Source: DASQFI01 sp035633215
GTDB lineage: Bacteria > Acidobacteriota > Vicinamibacteria > Vicinamibacterales > SCN-69-37
Assembly: GCA_035633215.1 (NCBI GenBank)
Contig: DASQFI010000054.1
Span: 62,001-126,000, forward strand
Length of the DNA: 64,000 nucleotides
Reading direction: 5' to 3'
Shown here: one piece after another, positions 53,250 to 62,836 of the stretch
Position numbering within the stretch: position 1 is the stretch's first letter
Layout of the letters: each line of letters starts with the position of its first letter
Translations under genes and position numbers: made by a program
The notes under the pieces: generated by a model
The model's input: the letters and a program-made list of their open reading frames with translations, nothing else
Told to the model about the DNA's origin: nothing
The model's database searches: none

Positions 53250-56200
53250 CTAGAAAATCAATCGCGCGGCAAGCTGCGTCTGCCGCGGCGGGTACGTCGC
53301 GAGACTCCGTCCGAACGTGGCGTGATCCAGGAAGCTGTCCGGAAGCTGGTCGTTTCGGCGATTGAGCACGTTGAAGACTTCGAGACGAAGCTCGAGCGCG
53401 CGCCGGCCGGCGATCGACAGCCGTCGCGAGACGAGCAGGTCGAGCGACGCGTAGCCGGGACCCGTCAGCAGATTCCGGCCGGCGTTCCCGAACGTGAATG
53501 GCGGTGGAATCACGAACGTCCGGCCGCCGTACGTGTACGATGACTGGCCCGGCGGCAGTGGCCCGCTGATCATGTCCGGGCGATCGAACGCGAACGTCGC
53601 GCCGCCGCCGTTGCCCGTATTGCTGTTGTCGAAGCTCAACCGCGGCGTGAACGGCCGGCCGGCCTGCGCCGTGAGGGTCCCGCTCACCTGCCAGTTTCGG
53701 AGAAGAGCCGAGCGTCCCATGGCCGGCAGCTGCCAGATCGCGGACAGCACCAGGCGATGCCGCACATCGAAATCCGACGGTCCCCATTCGGCGGCGGAAT
53801 GGCGGCTGTCCTGCGGCGTGTTGTCGTTGCCGTCGCTCGCGAGAAAGGCCGACGCGTCATCGAGCGACCTCGACCACGTATATGCCGCATGAAACGCGAC
53901 GCCGCGGAACAACTGTCGATCGACGCCGAGCTGGAGTCCGTCATACTTCGAAGTCGCTTTCGATTCCACGAGCAGGATGTCCGCGAAGTCAGGAATCGGC
54001 CGACGTGCGTCGAGCGGACCCGGACCGGGCGCGGGCTGATTGATGTTCCGCTTCCTCACCAGATTCCTGCCGCGAGACGTGACGAAGCGCGCATTCAGCG
54101 TGAGCTCCCGGAACACCCGCTCGATCGACACACTCGCCTGCTGCGAATACGCGGTTCGAAAGGAACGATCGAGCGTGTTCACGGACGGCGCGGGAACGAA
54201 CCCGCCCTCGACCGGAAAGGGATCCTCGATGGTCGCCGGAGCGGCGATCCTCAGCACGAAAAACGGCGGGTTGAAATACAGCGCCGAGTTCTCGATCAAC
54301 GTGCCGGCGTCGTAGAAGAGGCCGTAGCCGCCGCGGATGACGAGCGTGCCGTGGCCGGAGGGATCCCAACTCACCGCGACCCGCGGCGCGAGATTGTTGA
54401 CGTCGGCGTCGAGGCCCGAGGCCGGCACGCCATTCGTCCCGACGTCGACGAGGTGGTGAGCGTCGAGATCGAAGACACGCATCCGATGGCCGGCGTCGGT
54501 CGGCGCCGAGAAGTACTCGTACCGAAGGCCCGCGTCGAGTGTCACGGACGGCAGGACCCGCCAGGAGTCCTGGACGTAGCCGGCCGCCGACCACGTTCGA
54601 AGCGCCTGCCGATTGTCGTTCGCGGCGATCAGCGAGAACGTCGGCCGGCCGAGGAGCACGTCGCCGAGCGGGTGGCCCGTGAACGCCCCGCTGAATGTGA
54701 TCTGGCCGCGCGAGAAGAGATGGTTGTACCCGTCCGATCGATAGGTCCGCACGTCGCCGCCGACCTTGACTCGATGCTGTTGCCCCTCGATCGCGAGCTG
54801 ATGCGAGATCTGCGTGGTCCGGGTCCGCCGCACGACCGGCAGGTTCGGATCGTCGCCAAGCATCTCGTAGCCGGAGACGTCGATCGCGGGAAAGCCCAGG
54901 TCCTCGGCTGGCAGCAGCGGCGCGATCATGCCCAGCACGTCGAAGCCGTTGACGCCGGAGCGGCCCGGTAGATTCTCACGGCGCGATGCGTGCACGCCGA
55001 CGCGAAGGACATTCATCACTCGCGACGACAGGGTGGAAGTCAACCCGGCGCCGAAATGCTGTCCCTGATCCAGGCTCGAGAGACCGAACCCGGGCAGGTT
55101 CCGGTTGCGCGCGACGAACGGCAGATCGCGCGAGTCGCGGCTGAAGCTGTACCGAAAGGACAGGAAGTTCTCCGCGCCGAAGTGATGGTCGGTCTTGACG
55201 TTCACCTGGCCCGCGTGGCGCTCGTCCTGCCCCGATGCCGCCAGGTTGGCCGCCGGGTCCTGGCGGGTCGGTGGTGGATACAACGCGATCACCGCTCGCG
55301 CCACGTCGCCGATCCGCTCGTCAGGTATTCGATTGTTCGGAAAGGGCTGGCCGGAAATCGGATCCGCGATCGTGACCCCGCTCGCGCTGAAATCTCCGTT
55401 GCGCTCCGCGATCGTCGGCACGTGCGCGAGCCGGTGATCGGCCTCGCGGGCGGCAAGGCCCTCGGCGTTGACGAAGAAGAAGGACGATCGCCGTTCGATC
55501 GGGCCGCCAAGCGACCCGCCGAACAGGTGACGCGCGAAGGAGGACTCTGGACGGTCAGGTGCCTGCAACGGGCTGCGTGCGTCGAGCGCCGAGTCTCGAA
55601 AGAACTCGTAGAGCGACCCGGTCCAGTCTCGCGACCCGGATCGCAGGACCATGTTCACGTGCGCGCCGCCGCTGCGGCCGTGCTCGGCGTTGTACGTGTT
55701 CTGCAGCACCGTCACTTCCTGAATCGCCTCCAGGCTCGGCGCGATGATCAGCCGGCCGATGAACTGGTCGTTGTTGTCGAGGCCGTCCAGCAGGAAGTTG
55801 TTGGACGCCTCGCGCGCGCCCATGTTGTTGATGCCGGTGTTGCCTTGCGTGGAGAGCCTCGAACCCGGCGCCGGCGGCGAGACGCCCGCCGCGTGCGTGA
55901 CGAGCGGCAGCACCTCACGCGCGTGCAGGGGGGTCGCGCCGATCCTCTCGCGGTCGAAGACGTGCCCGACGCCGCTCGTTCCCGCGCGCAGCGTGCCGGC
56001 ATCGGCAATCACGACAATCTGTTCGGAGAACGGCCCTGGATCGAGCACCAGCGGCAGCGTCGCATCGACGCTCGACGTGAGGCGAAGCTCGTGGACGATC
56101 CCGGTCCTGAATCCGGTGAGGCTGACCGTGACGGTGTAGGTGCCCGCCGGCAGCCCGGTCAACGGCGCCAGTCCGTCCGCGGACGTCGTCGTGCGCCGCG

Positions 56201-56357
56201 TGAGCGCGGTCGCCTGCTCGGCGATGACGACGGTGACGCCGGCGAGCGCGCCGCCGCCGGCGTCGCGCACGTGGACGACGAGGCGGGACGTCGGCGTTTG
56301 AGCGGAGAGGGGGGTGCCGAGGCCGATGACGAGCGCGGCCACGATCGCGGCGATCAC
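53250..56357 (-). CDS. TonB-dependent receptor with carboxypeptidase-like domain
   Basis: A 1035-residue outer membrane transporter. The signal peptide MIAAIVAALVIGLGTPLSA is followed by a CarboxypepD-regulatory-like fold (about 25-105), a plug (about 115-230; GAREASNNFLLDGLDNND) and a beta-barrel ending in LAARLIF. The GTG start lies only ten bases after the DEAD-box helicase stop on the same strand, an odd neighbour for a transporter; it may be expressed from within or by readthrough. The ligand is unknown. Confidence 0.88.
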   Translation of the reverse strand: MIAAIVAALVIGLGTPLSAQTPTSRLVVHVRDAGGGALAGVTVVIAEQATALTRRTTTSADGLAPLTGLPAGTYTVTVSLTGFRTGIVHELRLTSSVDATLPLVLDPGPFSEQIVVIADAGTLRAGTSGVGHVFDRERIGATPLHAREVLPLVTHAAGVSPPAPGSRLSTQGNTGINNMGAREASNNFLLDGLDNNDQFIGRLIIAPSLEAIQEVTVLQNTYNAEHGRSGGAHVNMVLRSGSRDWTGSLYEFFRDSALDARSPLQAPDRPESSFARHLFGGSLGGPIERRSSFFFVNAEGLAAREADHRLAHVPTIAERNGDFSASGVTIADPISGQPFPNNRIPDERIGDVARAVIALYPPPTRQDPAANLAASGQDERHAGQVNVKTDHHFGAENFLSFRYSFSRDSRDLPFVARNRNLPGFGLSSLDQGQHFGAGLTSTLSSRVMNVLRVGVHASRRENLPGRSGVNGFDVLGMIAPLLPAEDLGFPAIDVSGYEMLGDDPNLPVVRRTRTTQISHQLAIEGQQHRVKVGGDVRTYRSDGYNHLFSRGQITFSGAFTGHPLGDVLLGRPTFSLIAANDNRQALRTWSAAGYVQDSWRVLPSVTLDAGLRYEYFSAPTDAGHRMRVFDLDAHHLVDVGTNGVPASGLDADVNNLAPRVAVSWDPSGHGTLVIRGGYGLFYDAGTLIENSALYFNPPFFVLRIAAPATIEDPFPVEGGFVPAPSVNTLDRSFRTAYSQQASVSIERVFRELTLNARFVTSRGRNLVRKRNINQPAPGPGPLDARRPIPDFADILLVESKATSKYDGLQLGVDRQLFRGVAFHAAYTWSRSLDDASAFLASDGNDNTPQDSRHSAAEWGPSDFDVRHRLVLSAIWQLPAMGRSALLRNWQVSGTLTAQAGRPFTPRLSFDNSNTGNGGGATFAFDRPDMISGPLPPGQSSYTYGGRTFVIPPPFTFGNAGRNLLTGPGYASLDLLVSRRLSIAGRRALELRLEVFNVLNRRNDQLPDSFLDHATFGRSLATYPPRQTQLAARLIF

Positions 56358-56367
56358 GATCGCGATA

Positions 56368-57657
56368 TTACGACAGCAGCTTCAACCCAAACGCGCGCTC
56401 GATCAACTCGAGGTCGCGCCGTTCTGACGGGTCGGCGAGCGTCAGCGCGTGGCCGGGCAAATCCTTCCGTCCGGTGCGGCCGACGCGATGCACGTACGTG
56501 TCAAGGGTGTGGGGGACTTCGTAGTTGACGATGACGCTGACGGCGTCGATGTCGAGGCCGCGCGCCGCGACGTCCGTGGCGACCAGCACCTTGGTCCGGC
56601 CGGTCCGGAAGCTCTCGATTGCCGCGGTTCGCTCCTTCTGCGATCGATCGGCATGAATCGCCGCCGCCCGCAGGCCGAACGCCCCGAGCTGGCGCGCGAG
56701 CCGGTCCGCGCCAATCTTCGTGTTGACGAAGACGATCACGGTGCCCGCTTCGCGGCGCAGGTACTTGGCGAGAAACGGCACCTTCTCACGTCCAGGGAGC
56801 ACGCGCGCCTCGTGCGAAATCGTCTGCGCCGGGCCGCGCCGCGATCCGACCTGCACGAACACGGCGCCGGGCGCGAGCGCGTCGGCGAACCGCATCACTT
56901 CCTCGGGCATCGTCGCCGAAAACAGCATCGTCTGCCGGGACGCCGACGGCGGCAGCGCCTCGGCGATCTTGCGGACGTCGGGCCAGAAGCCCATGTCCAT
57001 CATCCGGTCGGCCTCGTCGAGCACGAAGATCTCGAGCTTGGTGAAGTCGCCGATGCTGCTGCGCATGTGATCGAGCAGCCGGCCGGGCGTGGCGATCACG
57101 ATATCCACGCCGGCTTTGAGCGAACGCTCCTGCGGGCCCATCGGCACGCCGCCGTACACGGCCGCGCTCGCGACCGGGGCGTGATAGGCGAAGCCCTGCA
57201 CTTCGTCGTCAATCTGCGTGGCGAGCTCGCGCGTGGGGGCGAGCACCAGCGCGCGCGTGGCTTCGTGCGACGCGCGCGGCCCGGCTTCGCGGTTCTCGCG
57301 AATCAGGCGCGACAGGATCGGCAGGACGTACGCCGCCGTCTTGCCGGTGCCGGTCTCGGCGCAGCCGATCACGTCCCGTCCAGCCAGCGCGTACGGCAGC
57401 ACCGCGCTCTGCACGGGCGTGGTCCTGACGTAGCCGCGTTGATCGAGCGCCGAGCGGAGCGCGGGCTCCGTGATCAGCGAGCTGAACGGCAGCGGCGCGG
57501 GATCGAACGGCGCGGACTCGCGCTCGGTCGCGCTCGATCCGCTGCGTGCGCCGATGCCGCCGCGTGCGCTCGATCGTGAATGGCCCTGGCCGGGCGCACT
57601 CCCGCTCCGGCCACGACGTCTGCGTGGAGGCTTATGGGAACCTGGCTCTGTACTCAA
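56368..57657 (-). CDS. DEAD-box ATP-dependent RNA helicase (RhlE-like)
   Basis: A 429-residue RNA helicase. Motifs in order: Q-motif region RTTPVQSAVLP, Walker A AETGTGKT, PTRELA, TPGRLLD, DEAD (in FVLDEADRMMD), SAT, then VFVNTK, TDVAARGLDI and HRVGRTGR. The basic N-terminal tail (about 1-45) is rich in Arg/Ser/Gly and probably binds RNA. The start is TTG. It lies 11 bases after infA, giving an infA-helicase pair concerned with translation initiation or RNA remodelling. Confidence 0.94.
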   Translation of the reverse strand: MSTEPGSHKPPRRRRGRSGSAPGQGHSRSSARGGIGARSGSSATERESAPFDPAPLPFSSLITEPALRSALDQRGYVRTTPVQSAVLPYALAGRDVIGCAETGTGKTAAYVLPILSRLIRENREAGPRASHEATRALVLAPTRELATQIDDEVQGFAYHAPVASAAVYGGVPMGPQERSLKAGVDIVIATPGRLLDHMRSSIGDFTKLEIFVLDEADRMMDMGFWPDVRKIAEALPPSASRQTMLFSATMPEEVMRFADALAPGAVFVQVGSRRGPAQTISHEARVLPGREKVPFLAKYLRREAGTVIVFVNTKIGADRLARQLGAFGLRAAAIHADRSQKERTAAIESFRTGRTKVLVATDVAARGLDIDAVSVIVNYEVPHTLDTYVHRVGRTGRKDLPGHALTLADPSERRDLELIERAFGLKLLS

Positions 57658-57668
57658 TCTGGTGTGAG

Positions 57669-57908
57669 CTAACGAGCGCGGAAGGTGATGATGCCCCGGA
57701 CCGGATCGTACGGCGAGATGCCAACGGTGACGCGATCTCCGGGGACCACTTTGATGCGGAAGCGGCGCATGCGGCCGCTCAGTTGCGCCAGCACTTCGTT
57801 GCCCGCATCGACCTTGACACGGTAGAGACCGCCGCTGTGGACGGCTACCACGATGCCTTGGACATCAATCAGGTCGTCCTTGCTCAAATTCGCTGTCCTT
57901 TCATCCAC
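57669..57908 (-). CDS. infA: translation initiation factor IF-1
   Basis: A 79-residue S1-fold protein that binds the ribosomal A site during initiation. SKDDLIDVQGIVVAVHSGGLYRV and VLAQLSGRMRRFRIKVVPGDRVTVGISPYDP are the family core (short segments only), and the ending GIITFRAR is characteristic. It is usually found in ribosomal protein clusters; here it precedes a DEAD-box helicase, so it may be a second, specialised copy. Confidence 0.93.
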   Translation of the reverse strand: MDERTANLSKDDLIDVQGIVVAVHSGGLYRVKVDAGNEVLAQLSGRMRRFRIKVVPGDRVTVGISPYDPVRGIITFRAR

Positions 57909-57963
57909 ACAAGGATATCAGGGGGCGGGCTTTTCTGCCTTTTGCCGTTGCCTGTCGCCGTCG

Positions 57964-60540
57964 TCAAAGCGCCCTGACGGCGTCTTCGACTCGCTTGGCC
58001 AGGGCCTGGTAGTCGTCGCCTTCGAGCCGCAATGGGGCGCCAAACGCGATGCGGACCGGGCCCCGTTTAGGCCAGCGCATCGAGGAATGCAGCACCTTGT
58101 CCAGCCCCTCGATTCGGATGGGCACGACGGGGAGGTCGAGCCGGGACGCGATCATGCCGACGCCGGGCCGGAACGGACTCGGTTCACGCCGGCCCTCCGG
58201 GAAGATGAGGATCGAGTAACCATCCCCGGCCACTTCGCCGATGTATCTCAGTGTCTGCCGCGTGCCGGCTTCCCGCTGCGGCAGGGGGAACGCGTTGAAG
58301 AACATCGACGCCAGGTAATACCAGAAGCTGTTCCAGAGGTATTTCTTGCGGCTGAACTCCCGCGGATAGAAATGCGCGCGCCAGAACTCCTTCGCCATCG
58401 CCGGCGCCACCCAGTATCGCCAGCGTCTGGGCAGCGCGATGAGGATCGCGGGCGTGTCCATATGACTGAGGTGATTCGACGCGAACACGACCGGACCGCG
58501 AATATTCGCGAGATGCTCCCGGCCCTCGACTTTCAACTGCATGAACAGGCGCGCGAGCGACAGGATCCAGGTCGGCAGGCTGATGCGCCGGAGGAACCAC
58601 GACACGCGCCAGCGGTTCCAGGACGGGAAGGCAATCGGCTCGGAGAGCAGTCCTCCTGCCACCGAGACTCGAGCTGACGCGCCGGCTTGTCCCGCCGAAG
58701 CTCGAAGAGCGGAGGTGGAAACCTCAGAGCCGACCAACGCTCTTAAGTCCGCGATTGTCTTCGCCTCAGCCAGCGCGCTTTCGTCGAGCGTCACCTGAAA
58801 GGCCTCCTCGAGCGCCATCATCATCTCGACGCGATCGAGTGAGGAGAGCCCCAACTCGTCGAGCGTGGTGTCGGGCGAGAGCTCCCGCCCCGAGGCGTAG
58901 CGCGCGACGACGTCCTCGACGCTCGCGCCTGTCGCGACGGTCGCGGGTGTGCCGCTCGCGCCGGCGGTGACCCAGCGCTGGATCTCCCGCCGTTTGAGCT
59001 TCTGCGTGCCTTCGGTGCGCGGCAGGTCGGATCCGGGCCAGACCGAGGTGCTCCAGACGCGCTGGTGATCCTCGAGCGTGGCGTTTGCGCCGCGGACGAT
59101 CGCCGCGACGTCCGCGCCGGGCTCCACGATCAGCACCGCGTGGACGCGTTCCTCGCCCTCGACCGGCACGCCGACGACTCCGGCGTCTCTCACGCCGGGT
59201 TGGGCCACGAGCGCGCGTTCCACGTCCTCAGGGAAGACGTTCAGTCCCTGCGGCGTGACGATCATTTCTTTCTTGCGTCCTTTGATCAGCAGCTGTCCGG
59301 ACGGATCGATCTCTCCGATGTCGCCGGTGTGGAACCAGCCGTCCTGGAACGCCGGTGCCGTCTCGCCGCCCGACTGGTAGTAGCCGGAGGTCACGTTCTC
59401 GCCGCGGACGAGGATCTCGCCGTCGGCGGCGATTTTCACTTCGACGCCCGCGATTGGCGTACCCACCGTCCCGCGCGACGCCCTGAACGGGTGATTGAGC
59501 GTGACGACCGGCGCGGTCTCCGTCAGCCCGTAGCCTTGCACGAGGAGAAAGCCGAGCTTGCGCCAGAACCCCTCGAGATCCGGCTCGAGCGGCGCCGCGC
59601 CGCAGATGACGCACCAGAACTTCCAGCCGAACAGCCGATGGATCTCCCGGTAGCGCCACCAGCGCCAGAGAAAGTGCCTGCCCGCGAGCGTGTCGGCCTC
59701 CGCCGTTTCCGGAAACGTGCGCTGCACGTGCTCGCGGAGCACGTCGAGCACTTTGGGCACGCAGACGAGCACGGAGACGCGTCGCGACCTGATCTGACGA
59801 AGGATCTCGTTCGGGCTGTAGCCGTGGGAGAAGACGACGGTGCCCGCGAGGATCGGCGGCACGAACGTCGCCATCGACTGGCCGAACATGTGACTGAGCG
59901 GCAGCAGGTTCAGGAAACGAATCGGGTGGAACGGCCGGCCGTACTTCTGGTACTTCCGGATCTCGCGCTCGATCGGGATGATGTTCGCGAGGATGTTCTT
60001 ATGCGTGATCGTGACGCCCTTGGGATCCGCCGTGGCGCCACTCGTGAAAATGATCTCGGCCAGCGTGGATGGAAAGACGGCGGCCGGTCTCGACGGCGGC
60101 GCCGCAACCGGTCCGGGCTTCGACTCGCCCTCGCGTCGCCTGAGCTCCGTCAGCGCCCAGATTGGTGCCGGGAGATCCGGCGGCGCCTGAACCTCGGCGC
60201 CCACGAGGACCGCCTTGGCCTTTACGATCTCGACGATCCTCCGCAGCAGCTCGACCGAGGCGCGGTAGTCCACCGGCACGATGACCACGCCGGCGAGCAG
60301 GCCTCCCCAGAGCGCGACGAGCCACTCCCCGCGATTCTCCGACCAGATGACGACCTTGTCGTTCGCGACGATGCCCTCGCGCGAGAGCCTGGCCGCGAAC
60401 TCACGCGCGGCGTCCGCGACCTCGCGGTACGTCATTTCGCGAGTGCGGTACCCATCGTCATGAACGATGAACGACTCGTCGATCGACGCGAAATCCTCGA
60501 AGAAGTCGAGGAGGGTGTTGCGGGGCATGCGCGGGGACAT
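57964..60540 (-). CDS. acyl-AMP ligase-ACP-acyltransferase fusion
   Basis: An 858-residue three-domain enzyme. About 5-520 is an AMP-forming acyl ligase (FTSGATADPKGVT, YGLTETAPV, GDIGEIDPSG, KLKRREI with the catalytic-type Lys). About 541-605 is a carrier protein with LGLSSLDRVE (phosphopantetheine Ser near 566). About 665-858 is a PlsC acyltransferase (NHLSHMD, the HX4D motif, and FPEGRR). It could activate a free fatty acid, load it on its own carrier and transfer it to a lysophospholipid, as Aas does in Enterobacteria but in a different domain order. ATG 60540 follows a palindrome that encodes the frame's upstream part. Confidence 0.88.
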   Translation of the reverse strand: MSPRMPRNTLLDFFEDFASIDESFIVHDDGYRTREMTYREVADAAREFAARLSREGIVANDKVVIWSENRGEWLVALWGGLLAGVVIVPVDYRASVELLRRIVEIVKAKAVLVGAEVQAPPDLPAPIWALTELRRREGESKPGPVAAPPSRPAAVFPSTLAEIIFTSGATADPKGVTITHKNILANIIPIEREIRKYQKYGRPFHPIRFLNLLPLSHMFGQSMATFVPPILAGTVVFSHGYSPNEILRQIRSRRVSVLVCVPKVLDVLREHVQRTFPETAEADTLAGRHFLWRWWRYREIHRLFGWKFWCVICGAAPLEPDLEGFWRKLGFLLVQGYGLTETAPVVTLNHPFRASRGTVGTPIAGVEVKIAADGEILVRGENVTSGYYQSGGETAPAFQDGWFHTGDIGEIDPSGQLLIKGRKKEMIVTPQGLNVFPEDVERALVAQPGVRDAGVVGVPVEGEERVHAVLIVEPGADVAAIVRGANATLEDHQRVWSTSVWPGSDLPRTEGTQKLKRREIQRWVTAGASGTPATVATGASVEDVVARYASGRELSPDTTLDELGLSSLDRVEMMMALEEAFQVTLDESALAEAKTIADLRALVGSEVSTSALRASAGQAGASARVSVAGGLLSEPIAFPSWNRWRVSWFLRRISLPTWILSLARLFMQLKVEGREHLANIRGPVVFASNHLSHMDTPAILIALPRRWRYWVAPAMAKEFWRAHFYPREFSRKKYLWNSFWYYLASMFFNAFPLPQREAGTRQTLRYIGEVAGDGYSILIFPEGRREPSPFRPGVGMIASRLDLPVVPIRIEGLDKVLHSSMRWPKRGPVRIAFGAPLRLEGDDYQALAKRVEDAVRAL

Positions 60541-60707
60541 CATACTGAGGCGCGAATCCGCCGATTTGAGATTCGGCGGTGTGGTGAGGCGGAGCGTCAG
60601 AGCATTCACGAGAACAGGGTTGCAGATCTCATGCGGAAACGCGTGTGAGAACTCGGTGTTTGATCTGAAGTTTTTATGAGGGAAAGACCTCTCCGGTGGA
60701 GGACACG

Positions 60708-61598
60708 ATGAGACGGCTGACGTTTGTGATCGTCGCGCTGGCGCTGCCGGCGGGCGCGCCGGCGTTGGCGCAAGGGGGCGGCGGCGCGCAGCAGCCGGCG
60801 CCCATCACGCTCCAATGGAATGACGCGATTCCGCCGGGCAATGCGGACCACGCGGCGCGGGCGCTCAAGGAGTCCTCGCGTCACGGCGAGTGGGTGAACA
60901 TCAAGATGGCCGACGGCACGGCGCTCAACACGTGGGTCGTCTACCCGGAGCGTAAGGACAAAGCCGGTGTCGTGCTGGTGATTCACGACATCGGCGGGAT
61001 GCGGGACTGGCCGCGCGCGCTGGGCGATCAACTTGCCCAGGATGGCTTCATCGCGATCGTGCCTGATTTCCTGTCGGGCAAGGGGCCTGACGGTGGCGGC
61101 TCGGCCTCGCTTGGCGGGGGTGTCGGAACGGCGATTCGTGACCTGAAGCCGGAAGAAGTGAACGCCCGCTTGAACGCCGCCATGGAGTACGGCCGAAAGC
61201 TCCCGAGCGCGAACGGCAAGGTCGGCGTCGTCGGGTTCTGCTGGGGCGGCGCGAGAAGCTTCGGTTACGCGGTGGCGCAGCCGAATCTGCAGGCGGCCGT
61301 CGTCTACTACGGGGAACTGCCGGGCTCAACCGCGGACACGGCCCCTGAAGCGGACGCCGCGAAGATCGTCGCGCCCGTGCTCGGCCTGTACGGCGGCAAC
61401 GACAACCGGATCAACTCAACGCTGCCGGCGACGACCGCGGCGATGAAGAAACTCGGCAAGAGCTACGAGACACATGTTTTCGAAGGCGCGGGGCATGGAT
61501 TTCTCGGCAATCAGGCGGGTGCTGCTGGCGCGAATCTGAAAGCCGCTGAACAGGCCTGGCCGCTGACGGTCGCGTTTTTCAGAAAACACCTGCAGTAG
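60708..61598 (+). CDS. secreted dienelactone hydrolase family protein
   Basis: A 296-residue alpha/beta hydrolase with a signal peptide (MRRLTFVIVALALPAGAPALA). The nucleophile Cys is in GFCWGG, Asp is in GGNDNRI and His is in GAGHGFLG, the dienelactone hydrolase triad. The role could be ester or lactone hydrolysis in the periplasm. GGTGGAGG lies just upstream of ATG 60708. A further small secreted protein follows ten bases downstream. Confidence 0.9.
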   Translation: MRRLTFVIVALALPAGAPALAQGGGGAQQPAPITLQWNDAIPPGNADHAARALKESSRHGEWVNIKMADGTALNTWVVYPERKDKAGVVLVIHDIGGMRDWPRALGDQLAQDGFIAIVPDFLSGKGPDGGGSASLGGGVGTAIRDLKPEEVNARLNAAMEYGRKLPSANGKVGVVGFCWGGARSFGYAVAQPNLQAAVVYYGELPGSTADTAPEADAAKIVAPVLGLYGGNDNRINSTLPATTAAMKKLGKSYETHVFEGAGHGFLGNQAGAAGANLKAAEQAWPLTVAFFRKHLQ

Positions 61599-61607
61599 AG
61601 CATTGGA

Positions 61608-62081
61608 ATGGCTCCTTCCATGAAATTGATCCACGCATCCGCCGTGTCGGCCGGAATATGTCTGATGGTCCTCGTGGCCTCGGCTCAACAGAAGCCGGAT
61701 TTCTCTGGGCGATGGGTGATAGTGACTCCTGCGGAGAGCGCTGGTCTTGAGCAAGTCGTCAAGCACGATGCGACGACACTCACGACGGCGCATGCTTCTG
61801 AAGGCGCTGGGCACGCCACGATCTACAAGTTAGACGGCAGCGAGAGTCGGAACGTCATTGTCTCTCACGGAAGCGACCTGGTGACGCTGTCAAGGGTGTC
61901 GTGGTCCGGCAACAAGCTGATCATCACGAGCGCTACGACGTATCCCGATGGCCGAAAACTCGACCAGAAGCAGGAGTGGTCGCTCGACAGCGACGGTAGG
62001 CTGATGATCGAACTCACTGAGTCCATGCAAGGCGGACCACCGACGACAACTACTCTGGTTCACAAGAAACGTTCTACTTGA
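61608..62081 (+). CDS. small secreted protein of unknown function
   Basis: A 157-residue exported protein: signal peptide (MKLIHASAVSAGICLMVLVASA) and a beta-rich mature part opening with KPDFSGRWVIVTP, a start seen in many acidobacterial secreted proteins. I do not recognise a characterised family. ATG 61608 and ATG 61620 are both possible; the second begins the signal peptide. Its 3' end overlaps the convergent barrel gene by eight bases. Confidence 0.72.
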   Translation: MAPSMKLIHASAVSAGICLMVLVASAQQKPDFSGRWVIVTPAESAGLEQVVKHDATTLTTAHASEGAGHATIYKLDGSESRNVIVSHGSDLVTLSRVSWSGNKLIITSATTYPDGRKLDQKQEWSLDSDGRLMIELTESMQGGPPTTTTLVHKKRST

Positions 62082-62709
62082 ACGCGGCGCCGACCGACAG
62101 CACAAGAATGCGCTTGCGCTCCCGACCAGGATTCGTCAGGGTCGTGAGCGCCGGTTTCGTCTCGTAGAACCGCAGGTCGAAGCAGAACGCGAGATGTCGC
62201 GAAGTGAACCACCGCGCGCCGCCGCCGAAGTTCAACGTCATGTCGCGCGCCGGACTGACTTGCGGCGCCTCCGCTCCCAGGAACGTCTCGAAAAGCAGCG
62301 GCCCCATGCCCGCGCTGATGTAGCTCCACCCGTCGCGATGGCCGAAGTTGAAGGACAGCTGTCCCGCGAGGCTTTGCAGACGACGCTCGATCTGCGGTCC
62401 CAGCGGCAGCCCCTCGGCGTCCACCGGCTGCGATCGTCCGCGTGCGAGCAGCCCCTCGCCGCCGAGCCCCAGCGCGAAACGCTGCCGTCGAATCGGATAG
62501 AACGTCAGGCCGATTGCCCCGCCGAGCGCCCGCTTCGGCAGAGATTCGGGATCGATCGCGAGGTCCTCGGCCGTCACCGGATCCTGGCCAAGTCCGGCGA
62601 AGAACCCGCGCACGTCGATCACGAACGGTGGAATCGGCTGTTGAATCTGGGCAAGCGCGGGTGACGTTGCGAGCAGAACGAACAGAAGGCTCAGGGACGC
62701 AGAACGCAT
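62074..62709 (-). CDS. small outer membrane beta-barrel protein
   Basis: A 211-residue exported protein with a signal peptide (MRSASLSLLFVLLATSPALA) and alternating amphipathic strands (GGAIGLTFYPI, FALGLGGEGLL, LAGQLSFNFGH, WSYISAGMGPLLF, LNFGGGARWFTSRHLAFCFDLRF in part) ending in VGAAFK. The pattern fits an eight-stranded outer membrane barrel. Function unknown; the ligand or partner is not indicated by its neighbours. Confidence 0.78.
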   Translation of the reverse strand: MRSASLSLLFVLLATSPALAQIQQPIPPFVIDVRGFFAGLGQDPVTAEDLAIDPESLPKRALGGAIGLTFYPIRRQRFALGLGGEGLLARGRSQPVDAEGLPLGPQIERRLQSLAGQLSFNFGHRDGWSYISAGMGPLLFETFLGAEAPQVSPARDMTLNFGGGARWFTSRHLAFCFDLRFYETKPALTTLTNPGRERKRILVLSVGAAFK

Positions 62710-62739
62710 TCAGTCGATTGTATCGAGCCAGACCCATAT

Positions 62740-62823
62740 GTAGGGCGGATTGGTTCCCAAATCCGCCCCCGCGGATTTGAAAACCAATCCGCCCCCGCGG
62801 ATTTGAAAACCAATCCGCCCTAC
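62740..62823. repeat. GTAGGGCGGATTGG...CCTAC palindrome with an internal 28-bp duplication
   Basis: GTAGGGCGGATTGG (62740-62753) is exactly mirrored at 62810-62823. Inside, a unit of GCGGATTTGAAAACCAATCC with a CCCCC spacer is repeated twice, each forming a smaller hairpin. The element ends 13 bases before the start of the dehydratase gene. Confidence 0.85.
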
Positions 62824-62824
62824 G

Positions 62825-62830
62825 TACAAT
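62825..62830 (+). promoter_or_regulatory. possible -10 box (TACAAT) for a leaderless transcript
   Basis: TACAAT ends six bases before ATG 62837, which would put transcription start at or next to the start codon. No Shine-Dalgarno is present. The -35 region would lie inside the palindrome. Confidence 0.4.
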
Positions 62831-62836
62831 CTCCCA

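Noticed and set aside
62740..62823. CRISPR-like array
   Set aside because: Only two internal units, spacers of about five bases, and the whole is one palindrome; no cas genes in the window.
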